NCBI GenBank assembly: GCA_019359325.1
Contig: JAHHHN010000001.1
Coordinates: 310,001 to 374,000, forward strand
DNA length: 64,000 nt
From: Mojavia pulchra JT2-VF2
GTDB taxonomy: Bacteria > Cyanobacteriota > Cyanobacteriia > Cyanobacteriales > Nostocaceae
Reading direction: 5' to 3'
This document shows positions 8,432-16,808 of this stretch, one piece after another; positions within the stretch are counted from its first letter, which is position 1, and each line of letters starts with the position of its first letter. Both the position numbers and the translations under genes were made by a program. A model generated the notes under the pieces. The model was not told where the DNA came from, made no database searches, and saw only the letters and a list, made by a program, of their open reading frames with translations.

Positions 8432-10225
8432 ATGCAGATGGATTGGATTAGCTTATTAAAATTTCAACAAGCTGACTTCCTACAACGTGTCAAAAGACCT
8501 AAAACTTATGAATTAACTTTATTGGAAAGTCAAGTCAAAGGTTGCCACAGCGAAATTATGACCTTTTCGAGCGAGTATTTGGCAGAAATGAGCGAATTTT
8601 CGCGCCAAAAAGCAGAAATTCTCGCCAAAAATCCGCCTCCCATACCGCCTGATTATCCCGAACCTCCTGACTGGACGATACCATTTCCCAAATATTTTCA
8701 GCGGCAAGCAGAAGATTATATTTTGCGAGAGCAAATCGTTGATCGGATAATTACTGAACGTCTGGGTAAGTTGGTCAAAAAGTTACCACAAGACACTGTA
8801 AAAAATATCGTTTTGGATGATGAAGGAAATTTACGTGGTGAAAGTAAGTTTTCTTATTTGCTCACAGCCAACAAAAAAATCAGTATTCAAGTTTACGCTG
8901 CTGATGGAGAAAGTTTTAATGGAATTAAGAAAAATAAAATCAGGTGGTCTGTTACTCAAGAGGATCTAGAACAGCACCAAGTATTAATTTTTCTGTGCTT
9001 GTTGTATCCTTATACTGGTGAATTTGGATACGAAAAGGAAGCAGTAATTACTGGATTTTTACCTGCCGATCAACTTGAATTTAGTGAACCAAAACTAGAT
9101 GTTGCTCCTAGTATTTTGTTGTATGCAGGTGGTTTAAGTTGGTATTTAGAATCCCTAGTTGCCAAAAAAGACGTGCCGCTAGTGAACAATGGAAAAATGA
9201 TGGCAGAGATGGTTCAGACTGTGCCAGCAGACCATCCTCTCAAGAACATCATAGGAGACTGGGAATACTGGCAAACCTTAAAGGGTCATACTAGAGGTAT
9301 TAATTGCCTTGCCTACTCTTCTAGAACACCTACAGCGAAAAATTCTGGATTGAAAAATGGCAAAACACCGCCTATCTTAGCCAGTGGTAGTCGTGGCGAA
9401 ACCAAGCTGTGGGATTTAACTAGAGGTGAGTTAATAGATACATTATCAGAGTCGCCTTGGGTTGTATCTGGGCTAGTAGATGAAATCAATTCTTTGGCTT
9501 TTAGTTCAGATGGACAGACGTTAGTTAGTGTTGGTGCAGACTCCACGATTAAGATTTGGCACGTAGGTGCATTAGATTTGATAGATATCTTGCACAAACA
9601 TAATGGGGTAGTTAGATGCGTTGCTTTTACCCCAGATGGCAGGATGTTGGCAACTGGCGGAGATGACAGAAAAATTCTGTTTTGGGATTTGATGAAACGC
9701 CAAGTTGCGATCGCCCTTTCTTTAGATGATACGGCGGCTCATTCTATGGTGTTGAGTCGAGATGGGCAAACTCTTGTCACAGGTAGCTATCGCAAAATCA
9801 AAGTCTGGTGTACCTCTCACTTTGCAGGTGTGACGAATTTAACGGATGTGCAACCACTGCACTCTCTCATGGGTCATTCTCACATCGTTCGTTCTTTAGC
9901 TATGAGTGCAGATGGTAAACTGCTCGTCAGTGGCAGTCGAGATCAGACAATTAAAATTTGGCAGTTAGAAACTGGGGAATTACTTCGCACCCTCAAAGGA
10001 CATACAGATGAAGTCTGCGCGATCGCCCTCAGTCCTGATGAGCAAATTATCGCAAGTGGTAGCGCCGACAAAACTATTAAATTGTGGCATCTCCAAACCG
10101 GGGAACTGCTGGGTACGTTTACAGGGCATACTGATACAGTTACAGCCGTAGCATTTACTACCTCTGGCGAGATGTTGGTCAGCGGTAGTTTGGATAAGAC
10201 AATTAAAATTTGGCAACGTAGTTGA
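8432..10225 (+). CDS. WD40-repeat protein, seven-blade propeller with novel N-terminal region
   Basis: Soluble 597-residue scaffold protein. Residues about 1-270 form a non-repeat region rich in Pro around 65-85 (P-P-P-I-P-P-D-Y-P-E-P-P) that I do not recognise. From about residue 272 seven WD40 units follow, each ending in K-(I/L/V)-W or F-W-D: the blades end T-K-L-W-D-L, I-K-I-W-H-V, I-L-F-W-D-L, I-K-V-W-C-T, I-K-I-W-Q-L, I-K-L-W-H-L and I-K-I-W-Q-R. Seven blades give a closed propeller. An alternative ATG lies at 8438. Cyanobacterial WD40 proteins are often joined to kinases or NTPases; here no enzymatic domain is visible. Partners unknown. Confidence 0.88.
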   Translation: MQMDWISLLKFQQADFLQRVKRPKTYELTLLESQVKGCHSEIMTFSSEYLAEMSEFSRQKAEILAKNPPPIPPDYPEPPDWTIPFPKYFQRQAEDYILREQIVDRIITERLGKLVKKLPQDTVKNIVLDDEGNLRGESKFSYLLTANKKISIQVYAADGESFNGIKKNKIRWSVTQEDLEQHQVLIFLCLLYPYTGEFGYEKEAVITGFLPADQLEFSEPKLDVAPSILLYAGGLSWYLESLVAKKDVPLVNNGKMMAEMVQTVPADHPLKNIIGDWEYWQTLKGHTRGINCLAYSSRTPTAKNSGLKNGKTPPILASGSRGETKLWDLTRGELIDTLSESPWVVSGLVDEINSLAFSSDGQTLVSVGADSTIKIWHVGALDLIDILHKHNGVVRCVAFTPDGRMLATGGDDRKILFWDLMKRQVAIALSLDDTAAHSMVLSRDGQTLVTGSYRKIKVWCTSHFAGVTNLTDVQPLHSLMGHSHIVRSLAMSADGKLLVSGSRDQTIKIWQLETGELLRTLKGHTDEVCAIALSPDEQIIASGSADKTIKLWHLQTGELLGTFTGHTDTVTAVAFTTSGEMLVSGSLDKTIKIWQRS

Positions 10226-10226
10226 A

Positions 10227-10293
10227 TTGGGCATTGGGCATTGGGCATGGGGCATGGGGCATGGGGCATTGGGCATGGGGCATGGGGCATTGG
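10227..10293. repeat. Tandem heptamer repeat (STRR type)
   Basis: Nine consecutive 7-base units, alternating TTGGGCA and TGGGGCA, directly after the WD40 stop codon. Short tandemly repeated repetitive sequences of this kind are a known feature of heterocystous cyanobacterial genomes. Confidence 0.9.
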
Positions 10294-10332
10294 ATAAAGA
10301 AGACAAGGAGCAAGAGCTTTCATAGTTTCTTT

Positions 10333-10395
10333 CCCCTTGTCCCCTTGTCCCCTTGTCCCCTTCCTTGTCTCCCCTGCTCCCCTGCTCCTCTGCTG
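10333..10395. repeat. Tandem octamer repeat (STRR type)
   Basis: CCCCTTGT repeated three times, then a broken unit, then CCCCTGCT-type units. Similar C/T-rich stretches occur near 22630-22680. Noncoding. Confidence 0.85.
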
Positions 10396-10431
10396 CCCTA
10401 ATTTACTATCTTTGAATGCAACTCGGTCTCA

Positions 10432-10746
10432 GAACTCCGTTAATCAGTCTTTGAACTGGATTCATCCACCTCAGAACTCCGTTAATGAGTCTTTGAACTT
10501 CGTGAATGAGTGTTTGAACTGGATTCATCCACCTCAGAACTCCGTTAATGAGTCTTTGAACTCCGTTAATCAGTCTTTGAACTGGATTCATCCACCTCAG
10601 AACTCCGTTAATGAGGCTTTGAACTCCGTTAATCAGTCTTTGAACTGGATTCATCCACCTCAGAACTCCATTAATGAGGCTTTGAACTCCGTTAATCAGT
10701 CTTTGATACTCGTGAATGAGTATTAGAACTCCGTTAATGAGTCTTT
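10432..10746. repeat. Array of fifteen 21-base repeats with a 63-base higher-order period
   Basis: Fifteen contiguous 21-base units, nearly all starting GAACT (one starts GATACT). Three unit types recur: A (GAACTCCGTTAATGAG...), B (same with ...AATCAG...) and C (GAACTGGATTCATCC...). The order is B C A A' C A B C A B C A B A' A, so A-B-C repeats as a 63-base super-unit. Because 21 is a multiple of 3, both strands read as heptapeptide repeats (S-V-N-Q-S-L-N on plus, R-L-I-N-G-V-Q on minus), but there is no ribosome binding site or plausible protein start, so I read it as noncoding. Not a CRISPR: there are no unique spacers. Confidence 0.9.
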
Positions 10747-10782
10747 GAACTTTGTTTACTCGTCAGGCGTTCCCGGAGGGTA

Positions 10783-10815
10783 GGCTAATGCATCCTGAAT
10801 TGTTGATAGTGCGTT
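10783..10815. repeat. 33-base direct repeat, copy 1
   Basis: Matches 10949-10981 at 30 of 33 positions (shared core TGTTGATAGTGCGTT). It marks a local duplication just after the 21-base array. Confidence 0.75.
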
Positions 10816-10843
10816 CCTACAAGCTAGGCGATCGCGCGTCTTG

Positions 10844-10926
10844 CATAATTAAACTATCCCCTCTATTGCAATCACTTATGGCGATCGCCAGTCAATGCCA
10901 GCTAACTTTAGTAATTCATAATTAGC
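10844..10926 (+). pseudogene. Remnant of Uma2 gene 5' end
   Basis: Bases 10844-10912 repeat the leader and first codons of the Uma2 gene that starts at 11450: the same CTATTGCAATCACTTATG then M-A-I-A-S-Q, then Q-L-T-L. After about eleven codons the similarity ends and the frame runs into a stop (TAG at 10924-10926). It is a truncated duplicate about 570 bases upstream of the intact gene. Confidence 0.7.
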
Positions 10927-10948
10927 CAGTAGGGTTTGTTATACTCCA

Positions 10949-10981
10949 GGCTAACGCACCCTGAAGTGTTGATAGTGCGTT
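10949..10981. repeat. 33-base direct repeat, copy 2
   Basis: Second copy of the sequence at 10783-10815, with three substitutions. The two copies flank the Uma2 remnant. Confidence 0.75.
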
Positions 10982-11064
10982 ATGCCAACAGCGTTTTCCA
11001 TGTAGCAACCAGAGCAGCGATCGCTCTTTATGCAAGTAAAGATGGATTGAGTTTATCAACAAGT

Positions 11065-11376
11065 ATGAGACTTCAAAATCGATTATTTAAACTCATTGCT
11101 TTTATACTCTTAACGATAGTCATTATTGGACTAAATCTTATCTTGCTTAGGTCAAGTGTAGATTTAATACGCGACGTAAATTTGCTATATGCTGATTATT
11201 CTTTATTTCAATTAGCTAGACATATCTTGAGAGTTTTTGGAGCAACTATAGTTGAAGTAGCTTTAGTATGGTTATTAGGAATTTTAAATATTATGTCTTT
11301 ACGATACGGTTTAATTATTACTTTGGTTCTGCTTATTTTCAGTGGAATTATAATTTTAGTGCCAATTAGTATTTAA
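11065..11376 (+). CDS. Hypothetical membrane protein
   Basis: Not recognised. From ATG 11065 the protein has 103 residues, almost entirely hydrophobic, with three likely membrane helices (about 8-28, 53-75 and 80-102). The frame stays open upstream to a TTG at 10936, but that part covers the 33-base repeat and has no protein character. No clear ribosome binding site precedes 11065. Possibly a real small membrane protein; moderate support only. Confidence 0.45.
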   Translation: MRLQNRLFKLIAFILLTIVIIGLNLILLRSSVDLIRDVNLLYADYSLFQLARHILRVFGATIVEVALVWLLGILNIMSLRYGLIITLVLLIFSGIIILVPISI

Positions 11377-11449
11377 ACTAGATTCTGTCTCCAGCGGGCA
11401 CTTCGCGAGTTTGCCCATAATAAAACTATCCTTTCTATTGCAATCACTT

Positions 11450-12010
11450 ATGGCGATCGCTAGTCAACCTCAACTAACTTTAGAGGAGTTCCTCAAACTG
11501 CCAGAAACTGAGCCAGCATCAGAATTTATCAATAGAGAAATCATTCAAAAACCAATGCCTCAAGGTGAACATGGCCTGATTCAGACAACTTTGTGTGAAG
11601 TTATTAACGGCGTAGCGAGAAATCAGAAAATTGCCATAGCTATTTCAGAACTGCGCTGCACTTTCGGCGGTGCGTCTATTGTTCCTGATGTAGCCGTGTT
11701 TCGCTGGGATAGAATTCCTAAAACTTCATCTGGTAGAATTGCCAATCGCTTTGAAATTCATCCCGACTGGGCAATTGAGATTCTTTCCCCAGACCAAAAA
11801 CTCAAACAAGTATTGAATAAGTTATTGCATTGTTCGCGCAATGGAACTGAATTAGGCTGGTTGATTAATCCAGAAGATGAAAGTGTGCTGGGGGTGTTTC
11901 CTGGACAGCGAGTGGAATTATACGAAGATGCTGATAAATTACCCATACTTGAGGGTATCGAGTTGGAACTGACAGTAGAACAAGTTTTTGGCTGGCTGAG
12001 TTTGTCGTAA
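11450..12010 (+). CDS. Uma2 family (DUF820) putative restriction-endonuclease-fold protein
   Basis: 186 residues from ATG 11450, which begins M-A-I-A-S-Q-P-Q-L-T-L-E-E-F, a usual Uma2 start. The family adopts the PD-(D/E)XK nuclease fold; visible elements are the strand with V-P-D-V-A-V-F, the strand W-A-I-E-I-L-S-P-D, and the L-G-W-L-I-N-P segment. A Lys is present after the I-L-S motif. Uma2 proteins are very numerous in Nostocales and no cellular role is established. A second, divergent member starts 78 bases downstream. Confidence 0.88.
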   Translation: MAIASQPQLTLEEFLKLPETEPASEFINREIIQKPMPQGEHGLIQTTLCEVINGVARNQKIAIAISELRCTFGGASIVPDVAVFRWDRIPKTSSGRIANRFEIHPDWAIEILSPDQKLKQVLNKLLHCSRNGTELGWLINPEDESVLGVFPGQRVELYEDADKLPILEGIELELTVEQVFGWLSLS

Positions 12011-12088
12011 TGTCACAATACACAATCTCAAATCTAAAATGTATAAATTTATTGTCTAAACGGTAGAACAAAAGCTAAACAAAGTGTT

Positions 12089-12649
12089 ATGACCGCAACT
12101 ACCTATAAATGGACAATTGAACGCTATCACCGAGCAATAGAAGCAGGTATCTTTGACGACCAGCCAATTGAATTATTGCGCGGCGACCTGATCGTTATGC
12201 CCCCAGAACGAGAACTTCACGCCTACTACAACACAGAAGCAGCTGATTATCTGCGCGTACTGCTGGGTGAACGGGTAAAAATCCGCGATGCCAAACCGAT
12301 CACTCTCCCCAACGACTCAGAACCCGCCCCCGATGTTGCTATTGTCAAACCTTTAGGCGAGGTCTACCTAGAACACCATCCCTACCCCGAAGACATCTTC
12401 TGGATTATCGAATTCTCTAAAGCCACCCTCAGCAAAGACTTGGGTGAGAAAAAAGACATATACGCAGAAGCAGGCATTGCTGAATATTGGGTTGTCAACC
12501 TCAAGTCTTCACAGTTACAAGTATTTCGAGACTTGAAAAATGGGCAATACACAACAGAACTAACATTAACTACAGGTACTATTGCCCCCCTAGCCTTTCC
12601 CGATGTATCCGTTCAAGTTCAGCGACTTATATGTTTGCCAAAAATATAG
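12089..12649 (+). CDS. Uma2 family (DUF820) protein
   Basis: 186 residues with the same nuclease-like fold but a different sequence: early R-Y-H-R-A-I-E-A-G-I, E-L-L-R-G-D, then A-P-D-V-A-I-V, I-F-W-I-I-E-F-S and K-x-D-I-Y-A-E-A-G-I-A-E-Y-W-V-V-N. The E-F-S/K-D-L arrangement fits the PD-(D/E)XK core. It lies 78 bases after the preceding Uma2 gene, so the pair may be one transcript. Function unknown. Confidence 0.88.
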   Translation: MTATTYKWTIERYHRAIEAGIFDDQPIELLRGDLIVMPPERELHAYYNTEAADYLRVLLGERVKIRDAKPITLPNDSEPAPDVAIVKPLGEVYLEHHPYPEDIFWIIEFSKATLSKDLGEKKDIYAEAGIAEYWVVNLKSSQLQVFRDLKNGQYTTELTLTTGTIAPLAFPDVSVQVQRLICLPKI

Positions 12650-12737
12650 CAAAGTGCTGAGTGTTGAGTATAAACCCAGTTGCTGTTGAATTTTAGTTGA
12701 GGTTCAAGTGAAGGCGAAACTAAAATCTTGAACAAAC

Positions 12738-13013
12738 CTACAAATTTTTATACACTTCATCATCATTACGCTTACCAACACGAAAAACGTCAACTAGCTT
12801 ATTCTCGTTATCAATGGTGTACAAAATTCTGTACTCGCCTTGGTCAATCCGATACCCACCTTCATATCCCTTCAAAGCTTTGCAGTCTTGGGGCTGAGGA
12901 TTACCTTGAAGTGAAAAAATTTTTGCTACAACTTGCTTAAATTGTTTTGCTTGCAAGTCTAACAAATCTTTCTCAGCAGTCTTTGCAATCCTTAAAGTGT
13001 AGCGTTCACTCAT
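12738..13013 (-). CDS. RelE/ParE-superfamily toxin
   Basis: 91-residue toxin of a type II toxin-antitoxin pair. It has the RelE layout: S-E-R-Y-T-L-R-I-A-K-T-A-E-K-D-L N-terminus, L-K-G-Y-E-G-G-Y-R-I core, G-E-Y-R-I-L-Y-T-I strand and V-F-R-V-G-K-R-N-D at the C-terminal catalytic region (Arg, Lys, His-type positions). RelE proteins cleave mRNA in the ribosomal A site. ATG 13013 lies inside the last codons of the antitoxin gene (8-base overlap), which couples their translation. An earlier start at 13028 would add only five residues. Confidence 0.88.
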   Translation of the reverse strand: MSERYTLRIAKTAEKDLLDLQAKQFKQVVAKIFSLQGNPQPQDCKALKGYEGGYRIDQGEYRILYTIDNENKLVDVFRVGKRNDDEVYKNL

Positions 13014-13257
13014 TTCCACGCTTCGCAATTATTGCGTCTAGCGTAGTAAAGCCATCATTTTCTTCAACTGCACGACGAAGTTCAGCAGAATCAATCGCAT
13101 CTTCTATAGCTTCTAATAGCTTCAAATCTTCAAGCCCAATAATTGCTGCAACAGGTTTTCCGTGACGCTGAATCACAATGCGATCGCCACGATATTCAGC
13201 ACGATTAATCAACTCTTGAAAATTAGCACGAGCTTCACTTGCACTTGTGACAGTCAT
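13006..13257 (-). CDS. Phd/YefM-family antitoxin
   Basis: 83-residue antitoxin. The N-terminal part is the Phd/YefM DNA-binding domain (S-E-A-R-A-N-F-Q-E-L-I, then I-V-I-Q-R-H-G-K-P-V-A-A-I-I); the C-terminal acidic helix with E-E-N-D-G-F-T should wrap the toxin. It is first in the operon and overlaps the toxin gene. It likely represses the operon through the palindrome at 13295-13340. Confidence 0.9.
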   Translation of the reverse strand: MTVTSASEARANFQELINRAEYRGDRIVIQRHGKPVAAIIGLEDLKLLEAIEDAIDSAELRRAVEENDGFTTLDAIIAKRGNE

Positions 13258-13294
13258 AGTGTCTCACAAAAATAAATAATTGACATTGCCTACA

Positions 13295-13340
13295 ATTCTA
13301 TATTTTGTACAATTTTAACAAATTGTACAAAATATAGAAT
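13295..13340. promoter_or_regulatory. Palindromic operator of the toxin-antitoxin operon
   Basis: Two perfectly complementary 21-base arms (13295-13315 and 13320-13340) with a 4-base spacer, 38 bases before the antitoxin start. Each arm contains the palindrome TTGTACAA (13305-13312 and 13323-13330), centred 18 bases apart. YefM-type antitoxins are known to bind operators with TGTACA cores, so autoregulation at this site is a direct prediction. Confidence 0.8.
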
Positions 13341-13434
13341 TTGTACCAATATAGTACCCGATAGGAATAATAATTTCTAGATCAAAGAGTGACTTTTTAG
13401 AGTTAGTGGACTATTAGCGATGACATACAGTATT

Positions 13435-13474
13435 AAAAAAAGCGATCACCCCACTTCAAGAGCGATCGCTTTTA
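13435..13474 (-). terminator. Rho-independent terminator of ftsH
   Basis: On the minus strand, AAAGCGATC and GATCGCTTT pair (13439-13447 with 13464-13472) and a run of T follows. It lies 50 bases after the ftsH stop. The stem is built from two HIP1-like sites. Confidence 0.75.
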
Positions 13475-13523
13475 TCTAAGTTGGTAATCAGCACTGAAGT
13501 GCTAACTACGAAGGAGACTATAG

Positions 13524-15458
13524 TTAGTTCAAAACAGATTGCATCAGTGGTTTATCTTCTGATACTTTGCCGGAACGCAACCATTCATTGAGTTCGGCTG
13601 GTGCTTTTGCTCTGGCAAGACGTTCCCGTAATTCTGTACCTTCGAGAATTTCTCTTTGTAGCAGTTCCTCGGCGGTTTCTTCTAACAAGTCGCGGTTTTC
13701 ATGCAGAATCGTCAAGGCTATGTGGTGAGCATTATCTACTATCTGCTTAACTTCGCGGTCAATTTCCTCAGCTACTTTCGGGCTAATCGATCGCCGCGGG
13801 TTGCCGTAACCTTCGATGAACTGTTGTTGTGTCTTCTCAAATGCTACGGGGCCGAGTTTATCACTCATGCCGTATACAGTAACGTAGCGTTCTGCTAAGT
13901 CTGTGGTTTTCTGGATGTCGTCACCCGCGCCTGTGGAGACTTTGCCAAAGACAATTTCTTCAGCAGAACGTCCACCCAACAGAGTAGCAATCCGTCCACG
14001 AATTTCGTCTTCTACCATCAAAAAGCGGTCTTCTTCTGGCATTTGAATTGTGTAACCCAAAGCACCAACACCACGGGGCACAACGGAGATTTTCTCGACT
14101 TTACCAGCACCAGGCATCAAAGCACCAATGATGGCGTGACCAACTTCGTGATAAGCTACGGTCTTCTTCTCGGTTTCATTCAACACGCGAGAACGTTTTT
14201 CTAACCCAGCAATTAGACGCTCAATGGCTTCGTTGAAATCTGCCATGATTACCGCTTGCCGATTTTGACGGGCTGCTAACAATGCGGCTTCATTTACCAA
14301 GTTGGCTAAATCTGCCCCAGCAAAGCCGGGAGTTCTGATGGCAATGGTAGCTAAGTTAACATCTTCAGCCAATTTCACGTTTCTGGCATGAACTTTGAGA
14401 ATCGCTTCTCGACCGATTTTATCAGGGCGATCGACGACAATTTGGCGGTCAAATCTTCCAGGACGGCGCAATGCGGGGTCAAGAACTTCTGGACGGTTGG
14501 TAGCGGCGATGATAATTACGCCTGTGTTGGCATCAAAGCCATCCATTTCTGTAAGTAACTGGTTGAGGGTTTGTTCGCGTTCATCATTACCGCCGACGAA
14601 CCCACCAGCACCACCGCGAGACTTACCGAGTGCGTCTAACTCATCAATAAAGACGATACAGGGAGCTTGTTTTTTAGCTTGATCAAACAAATCGCGGACT
14701 CGTGCAGCACCTACACCAACGAACAGTTCAATAAATTCGGAACCAGAGATGCTGAAGAAGGGAACAGCTGCTTCCCCGGCGATCGCTTTTGCTAATAAGG
14801 TCTTACCTGTCCCTGGAGGCCCTACCAGCAGCGCACCTTTGGGAATTTTCGCTCCTAAGCGGGTATATTTGTCAGCGTTCTTCAAGAAATCGACAATTTC
14901 TTCGAGTTCTACTTTGGCTTCATCTACGCCAGCTACATCGGTAAATTTAACACCAGTACTGCCATCAGAAGAGATGCGGGCTTTGCTTTTACCTACCGTT
15001 AGCGCTGCGGGGCCGCCTCCTTGACGATTGATTAAAAAGCCCCAAATACCAAAGAAAATTAACGGTGGTGCTACCCAACTCAGTAAAGTCGCAATCCAGC
15101 CATTTTGATCTGGTGGTGGCGCACCAAACTCGACGTTATGCTCGCGGAGAATCTTGGGTAAATCTAAATCTAGAGCTACTGGTGTGGTGGTGAATACTTG
15201 TTCAGTGGGTTTGCCATCTATTTCACTTTTGAGGACGTATTGAATGCGATCGCCACCCACAACTGCTCGTTCTACTTTACCCGCTTCTACCTGAACAATA
15301 AAGTCGCTGTAAGGGACTTGTGGCGATCGCGGGCCAAAGAAAGTAGGAACAATATAGTTAAGGAGCAACAACAGGGTTAGTAAAATTAGAAAACTGCCAC
15401 CAAACTGCCGCAATCTTGGCGGTTTAATTTGGTTTTTGTTATTAGTTTCAACAGGCAT
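13524..15458 (-). CDS. ftsH: FtsH membrane AAA+ zinc protease
   Basis: Thylakoid or plasma membrane ATP-dependent protease that removes damaged membrane proteins, in cyanobacteria notably photosystem II D1. 644 residues: membrane helix about 21-40, lumenal or periplasmic domain about 45-120, second helix about 121-143, AAA module with Walker A G-P-P-G-T-G-K-T at 213-220 and Walker B with I-D-E-L-D-A at 281-286, second region of homology R-R-P-G-R-F-D-R near 331, and zinc site H-E-V-G-H at 437-441. Cyanobacteria have four FtsH paralogues that form mixed hexamers; which one this is was not settled. Confidence 0.95.
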   Translation of the reverse strand: MPVETNNKNQIKPPRLRQFGGSFLILLTLLLLLNYIVPTFFGPRSPQVPYSDFIVQVEAGKVERAVVGGDRIQYVLKSEIDGKPTEQVFTTTPVALDLDLPKILREHNVEFGAPPPDQNGWIATLLSWVAPPLIFFGIWGFLINRQGGGPAALTVGKSKARISSDGSTGVKFTDVAGVDEAKVELEEIVDFLKNADKYTRLGAKIPKGALLVGPPGTGKTLLAKAIAGEAAVPFFSISGSEFIELFVGVGAARVRDLFDQAKKQAPCIVFIDELDALGKSRGGAGGFVGGNDEREQTLNQLLTEMDGFDANTGVIIIAATNRPEVLDPALRRPGRFDRQIVVDRPDKIGREAILKVHARNVKLAEDVNLATIAIRTPGFAGADLANLVNEAALLAARQNRQAVIMADFNEAIERLIAGLEKRSRVLNETEKKTVAYHEVGHAIIGALMPGAGKVEKISVVPRGVGALGYTIQMPEEDRFLMVEDEIRGRIATLLGGRSAEEIVFGKVSTGAGDDIQKTTDLAERYVTVYGMSDKLGPVAFEKTQQQFIEGYGNPRRSISPKVAEEIDREVKQIVDNAHHIALTILHENRDLLEETAEELLQREILEGTELRERLARAKAPAELNEWLRSGKVSEDKPLMQSVLN

Positions 15459-15633
15459 TTTGATGTATCCTCAATTTGAATTTATCAGTTATTAAGCTCA
15501 AAATAATTATTAATTCGTAATTCTTAATTCCAGTCAGAGGTATGATTTTTTCTGGTTTTAACTCTCGGCTGAAGCCGTAGGGTAATAATTACGAATTACG
15601 AACTATCAATTACGAATTATCTTGGCTATTTTT

Positions 15634-16302
15634 TCAGCTTAATAGCAAAGCAAATAGACCACACAAAGCAATGCCATCAAACACACCCGCACCACCGATA
15701 CTTAGTACCCCAGCACTCATAGCTTGAATATCTTTAAGATGCAGCAAGTCAGCACCAATTACAGTTCCTAAAACGCCGCCAGCAAATGCTACAGGGGCCG
15801 CATGGGGAGCAGCAAACAACATTGCAGATAAAGCGGCGGTCAGGGGAGCCAACAACGGATTCATTTGAATACCTATCCCTGGCACTACTCGCGCTGCATA
15901 ATAGCTAACAACAGTAACAATGGTAGTGACTAGCAAAATTGCTAAGATATTTCCCTGAGTAAATTGGTAAAGTGCCAATGTCACCGGAATTAAGCCACCA
16001 CCCACGTTCAGAGCTACAACTTTAGATTGCTCGACTCTTCGTAAAGGAATACCCCAAAATTCTCTTAACCACAGCGCCGCAAAGTCGTCGGCTAATTGGA
16101 CGCGAGTTTGTAGGCGATATAGCGGTATATTGATTGTGCTGGTAAGAATAATCAACAACAGCAATAAAAAGGCAACATTGGGAGAAAATCCCAACTTGGC
16201 AGCTGCAATTTCCACCACATCTACTGCTACAGCAAACCAGAGAAAAGGTAGTAATAGCAGTAATACCAGAAATAGCAGTAATGAAACTGGTAGGTAGATC
16301 AT
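15634..16302 (-). CDS. DUF1614 family membrane protein
   Basis: 222 residues with about six membrane helices. Glycine-rich stretches N-V-G-G-G-L-I-P, A-G-G-V-L-G-T-V-I-G-A-D-L and S-I-G-G-A-G-V-F-D-G-I match DUF1614, a conserved family of unknown role in cyanobacteria and archaea. ATG 16302 (M-I-Y-L-P-V-S) is chosen over 16347, as it starts just before the first helix. Confidence 0.82.
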   Translation of the reverse strand: MIYLPVSLLLFLVLLLLLPFLWFAVAVDVVEIAAAKLGFSPNVAFLLLLLIILTSTINIPLYRLQTRVQLADDFAALWLREFWGIPLRRVEQSKVVALNVGGGLIPVTLALYQFTQGNILAILLVTTIVTVVSYYAARVVPGIGIQMNPLLAPLTAALSAMLFAAPHAAPVAFAGGVLGTVIGADLLHLKDIQAMSAGVLSIGGAGVFDGIALCGLFALLLS

Positions 16303-16595
16303 GGAAATTGAGATACAGGATTGTGTTTTTAACTCAGCCAAATGCACTTAGAAGTTGAGTATCCAATCCTTTAACGAATGAAAAGGATTAAGCGATGCTA
16401 TATTTCTTCTCAGAATTTAGAAGCAGTCAAATTAACACTCACTTCAGCATTGATGATGTTGTTAGCGATCGTGACAGTTGTGGGTGCGGAATATGAATTG
16501 CAAAGATTTGTATCTGTTAGGTCTATTCTAGAAACTAGATGGCGTAGACCAAATTCGTGTATACCCCACAGAAAAATGTGTATTGCCGAACTTTT

Positions 16596-16790
16596 ATGGA
16601 AAACCACCTGGGATTAGTTCTAAAAGTGCTTTTACTCTCGACTTTGCTATCGCTGTTGATTAAATACGTAGCGCCGAGCCTGATGATTCCGGGGACAAAT
16701 ACAATTGCCCTAGTTAGCGTTTTGTTACCGTCTGTAATTTTAGCGATCGCACTACTGTGGCGATTCCAAAGACAAAACAAAATTAGCTGA
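16596..16790 (+). CDS. Small hypothetical membrane protein
   Basis: 64 residues from ATG 16596 with two membrane helices (about 4-22 and 29-52) and a basic C-terminus (R-F-Q-R-Q-N-K). It stops 18 bases before the AI-2E-family transporter start on the same strand, so the two are probably coexpressed. Function unknown. Confidence 0.65.
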   Translation: MENHLGLVLKVLLLSTLLSLLIKYVAPSLMIPGTNTIALVSVLLPSVILAIALLWRFQRQNKIS

Positions 16791-16808
16791 TAACCTGATG
16801 GGCGGAAG

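Noticed and set aside
8215..8433. 72-residue minus-strand frame
   Set aside because: No resemblance to known families and it runs into the WD40 start.
9943..10323. Two reverse-strand frames reading through the heptamer repeat
   Set aside because: They consist of repeat-derived P-M-P-H-A-P-C and shadow the WD40 gene.
10337..10726. Frames on both strands across the 21-base repeat array that look like heptapeptide-repeat proteins
   Set aside because: The frame exists because the repeat is a multiple of three. No ribosome binding site, and the start lies in a C/T repeat.
10432..10746. Possible CRISPR array
   Set aside because: Units are contiguous with no unique spacers, and no cas genes are in the window.
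16378..16617. 79-residue plus-strand frame before the small membrane protein
   Set aside because: It overlaps the better-supported 16596 start and its second half has no protein character.
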